Shown: positions 62,132 to 64,000 of the stretch, in pieces
How positions within the stretch are numbered: position 1 is the first letter of the stretch
Layout of the letters: each line of letters starts with the position of its first letter
Assembly (NCBI RefSeq): GCF_022179305.1
Contig: NZ_BPQP01000016.1
Location: forward strand, 62,001-126,000
Length of the DNA stretch: 64,000 nt
Origin: Methylobacterium iners
GTDB lineage: Bacteria > Pseudomonadota > Alphaproteobacteria > Rhizobiales > Beijerinckiaceae
Direction of reading: 5' to 3'
Position numbers and translations under genes: made by a program
Notes under the pieces: model-generated
What the model saw: only the letters and a program-made list of their open reading frames with translations
The model's database searches: none
Told to the model about the DNA's origin: nothing

Positions 62132-62829
62132 TGGCTCAAGACAACGGACCCGACACCGCCGCGGGCGCGCTCGCCGCCTTCCGCGCCTCCCGCTCGCCCT
62201 GGCTCGCCCTGCCCTTCTTCGAAACGGGTGCGGCCGACGCCGTCGCGGCCCGGGTCGATGCCCGGCTCGCCTCGGGCGCGACCGTGCTGCCGGCGCCCCG
62301 CGACATCTTCAACGCGCTGACCCTGACGCCGCTCACCCAAGTCAAGGTCGTGATCCTGGGCCAGGATCCCTATCCGACGCCGGGCGACGCCCACGGCCTC
62401 GCCTTCTCCTATGTCGGGCCCCGCAGGCTTCCGGCCTCGCTGAAGGTGATCCTGGCCGAACTCGATGCGCCGATCCGCGGCGGCGATCTCACGCCCTGGG
62501 CCCGGCAGGGGGTTCTCCTCCTGAATTCGGCCCTGACGGTGGAGGCCGGCAAGGCGGGGGCGCATCTGCGCTACGGCTGGTCGGCGCTGACCGACGAGGC
62601 GGTGGCCGCCATCTCCGCGCGACCTGAGCCCGCCGTCTTCCTCCTCTGGGGGGCGCAGGCCCGGGCGCGGGCGGCCCTGATCGATGCGGGCCGGCACGCC
62701 GTGATCGAGGCCGGCCATCCCTCTCCGCTCAACCGCCTGCGCGACTTCCCCGGCACGAAGCCCTTCGCGCGGGCCAATGCTTGGCTGGCGGACCGGGGAC
62801 TCGCCCCCATCGACTGGCGGCTTCCCTGA
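62131..62829 (+). CDS. ung: Uracil-DNA glycosylase (family 1)
   Basis: 232 residues. Motif 1 GQDPYPTPGDAHGLAFS has the catalytic Asp near residue 76, and the later HPSPLNR-like GHPSPLNRL carries His. LLLNSALTVEAGKAGAH gives the DNA contact loop. It removes uracil from DNA in base-excision repair. It overlaps the 5'-nucleotidase gene by one base. Distinct from the UdgX-type enzyme at 23526. Confidence 0.94.
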   Translation: MAQDNGPDTAAGALAAFRASRSPWLALPFFETGAADAVAARVDARLASGATVLPAPRDIFNALTLTPLTQVKVVILGQDPYPTPGDAHGLAFSYVGPRRLPASLKVILAELDAPIRGGDLTPWARQGVLLLNSALTVEAGKAGAHLRYGWSALTDEAVAAISARPEPAVFLLWGAQARARAALIDAGRHAVIEAGHPSPLNRLRDFPGTKPFARANAWLADRGLAPIDWRLP

Positions 62830-62941
62830 GGCAACACGCCCGAGGCCGGCGCCTTGGAGCCTTGGCCGCGACGGTCTATCCCGCATCGAGGTCCGAGCGG
62901 ACGCACCAAGACGCCGCCGGCCGCCACGAGGAGACGCCGAT

Positions 62942-63349
62942 ATGCACCGCCCCATCCTTGCCCTGAGCCTCGCCCTGGGCTTTCTTCCCAGCGCCGGGCA
63001 CGCCCAGATCCGCAACGCGCCCTCCCCTCGCGCGCTGGAATTCGCCGCCTACATCTTCTCGGCCGCCAATGTCTGCGGCTACCGGATCGGCGTCGACGAG
63101 TTCGGCGCGCTCCTGGAGAAGCAGAACGTCAAGGCCTCCGACGTCGGTCCCCGCGGACCCCACGGCGCCAAGGTCCAGACCATGTTCGCCCTGATGTCGA
63201 ACCAGATGGCGCTCAACCGCGAGCGCTCCTGCCTGGCGGTGGCCGGCGAGTACGGCCCGGAGGGCAGCGTCGCCAAGGGCGTCCTCCTCCCCGCCCCCGC
63301 CGCCGAAGCGCCGGCCGGCGAGAAACCCGCCGAGAAGCCGGCCCAATAG
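62942..63349 (+). CDS. Exported hypothetical protein
   Basis: 135 residues with a clear signal peptide (MHRPILALSLALGFLPSAG, cleavage after HAQ-like GHA near residue 21). The mature part has a single Cys pair (NVCGY, RSCLA) and a helical region EFAAYIFSAANVCGYRIGVDE, ending in a Pro/Ala/Glu tail. No family is recognised; I guess a periplasmic helper. It precedes the PepSY protein. Confidence 0.65.
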   Translation: MHRPILALSLALGFLPSAGHAQIRNAPSPRALEFAAYIFSAANVCGYRIGVDEFGALLEKQNVKASDVGPRGPHGAKVQTMFALMSNQMALNRERSCLAVAGEYGPEGSVAKGVLLPAPAAEAPAGEKPAEKPAQ

Positions 63350-63374
63350 GGACCCTCGTCGCTGACGGAGATCG

Positions 63375-63662
63375 ATGATGACCAAGATCGCTGCAATGAC
63401 GCTCGCGCTCGCCCTTATGGCGGGACCGATCGGCCACATCCCGGTCGCGGCGGCGGCGGGACAGGGGGAGTCCAAGCCTGCCGCCGACTGGCTGCCCGTC
63501 GATCAGATCCGGAAGGGCCTCATGTCGGCCGGCTACACGGAGATCACCAAGATGGAGGTCGACGACGGCCATTGGGACGGCGAGGGCGTCAAGAACGGCC
63601 GCAGGATGAAGTTCGAGGTCGACCCGAAATCCGGCGCCATCCTCGGCGAGATGGAGCAGTAG
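63375..63662 (+). CDS. PepSY-domain exported protein
   Basis: 95 residues with Met codons at 63375 and 63378. Signal peptide KIAAMTLALALMAGPIGHIP; the mature domain WLPVDQIRKGLMSAGYTEITKMEVDDGHW then MKFEVDPKSGAILGEME is the PepSY fold, which often inhibits peptidases or binds surfaces. It is 25 bases after the previous exported protein and could be co-expressed. Confidence 0.85.
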   Translation: MMTKIAAMTLALALMAGPIGHIPVAAAAGQGESKPAADWLPVDQIRKGLMSAGYTEITKMEVDDGHWDGEGVKNGRRMKFEVDPKSGAILGEMEQ

Positions 63663-63737
63663 GGCTGGGCCCCATTCGCATTCCCGCCTGGAACCGCCTA
63701 TATCGGGGCCGATCCCCGAGTTCCAAGCGAGAGTGTG

Positions 63738-64000
63738 ATGGCGACGGCGTCGTTCGACACCGCCCGGCCCGCGCCGGGCGCTGCCCCCGCGATCGAGAAA
63801 ATTCCCGAGTTCCGCCCCGAGGCCGAACCGGCGCTGCCCGGCCGCCCCTCCCTCGTCGGCCTGACGCGGGCTGGGCTGAAGGAGCGGATCTCGGCGATCG
63901 GGGTGCCCGAGCGCGAGAGCCGCATGCGCGCCGGCCAGGTCTGGCATTGGCTGAACGTGCGCGGCGCCACGGCCTTCGATCAGATGACCAATGTCGGCAA
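63738..64000 (+). CDS. rlmN: 23S rRNA (adenine-C2)-methyltransferase RlmN, cut by window edge
   Basis: 87 residues of the N-terminal part are present. After a disordered start (MATASFDTARPAPGAAPAIE) the region SLVGLTRAGLKERISAIGVP and RAGQVWHWLNVRGATAFDQM matches the RlmN N-terminal accessory domain. The radical SAM domain lies beyond the window. The ATG at 63738 is supported by GAGAG shortly before. The product methylates A2503 of 23S rRNA and some tRNAs. Confidence 0.85.
   Translation, partial: MATASFDTARPAPGAAPAIEKIPEFRPEAEPALPGRPSLVGLTRAGLKERISAIGVPERESRMRAGQVWHWLNVRGATAFDQMTNVG

Overview
The window is one dense, high-GC block of alphaproteobacterial chromosome, most like Methylobacterium or a close relative in the Hyphomicrobiales. 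That reading rests on gene content and order, not on a search. The pointers are a hemE / kinase-pyrophosphorylase (RP001-type) junction carrying DnaA- and CtrA-type sites, HemJ as protoporphyrinogen oxidase, a maf-aroE-coaE-dnaQ neighbourhood, an aroK-aroB pair, DUF2948-hisD-UPF0262, GANTC sites, an alphaproteobacterial LexA box (GAAC-N7-GAAC), and many start/stop overlaps of the ATGA or GTGA type. About 73 protein genes are called. I saw no rRNA, tRNA, CRISPR array, transposase or phage genes.

Layout. 1-3.5 kb: malonate-semialdehyde-type dehydrogenase and an iron alcohol dehydrogenase, divergent from a LysR regulator. 3.6-7.7 kb: CsbD, TadA, an atypical SDR, a membrane protein and an MFS transporter. 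7.7-12.7 kb: OppA-OppB-OppC without ATPases, and a sulfotransferase-like protein. 12.7-18.1 kb: hydrolase, ABC-F ATPase, TerC, lipid kinase, and a small Rmf/CrpP-like protein. 18.4-22 kb: two envelope proteins and an SPFH/NfeD pair. 22.3-25 kb: a two-gene DNA-repair unit (radical SAM protein plus UdgX fusion) behind a LexA box. 25-32.9 kb: aroB-aroK, a small membrane protein with xerD, moaE, a tandem gamma-carbonic-anhydrase-like protein, then DUF2948-hisD-UPF0262-phosphatase. 33-37.3 kb: NlpC/P60, SDR, MgtC, DUF4260 and a fluoroacetate-dehalogenase-like hydrolase.

37.5-44.7 kb holds a MoxR-DUF58-DUF4381-VWA-VWA-TPR-BatD operon in which three internal gaps, and the gap just after it, each hold a long imperfect palindrome. 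45-52 kb: panC, a PHB-depolymerase-family esterase with an RHH regulator, dnaQ-coaE-aroE, a CDF metal exporter and maf. 52.0-53.6 kb contains a near-consensus parS site (52075-52090), the RP001-type gene, and a 519-base gene-free stretch with a perfect DnaA box and a perfect CtrA site in front of hemE. I read this stretch as the chromosomal replication origin. 53.6-58.7 kb: hemE-hemJ, hisZ-hisG and hemH. 58.9-64 kb: a methyltransferase, a RelE/ParE-type toxin-antitoxin pair with a palindromic operator, 5'-nucleotidase, ung, two small secreted proteins and the start of rlmN.

Three kinds of palindromic repeat are scattered between genes. Family 1 has five copies in two size classes (about 116 and exactly 152 bases). 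Family 2 has two copies of about 105 bases. A third type has one copy between hisZ and hemH. Short proteins read from these elements are almost certainly artefacts.

The observations most worth following are the origin with its CtrA, DnaA and parS sites, the SOS-controlled radical SAM/UdgX operon, the tandem carbonic-anhydrase-like protein whose two halves keep complementary zinc histidines, and the palindrome families.
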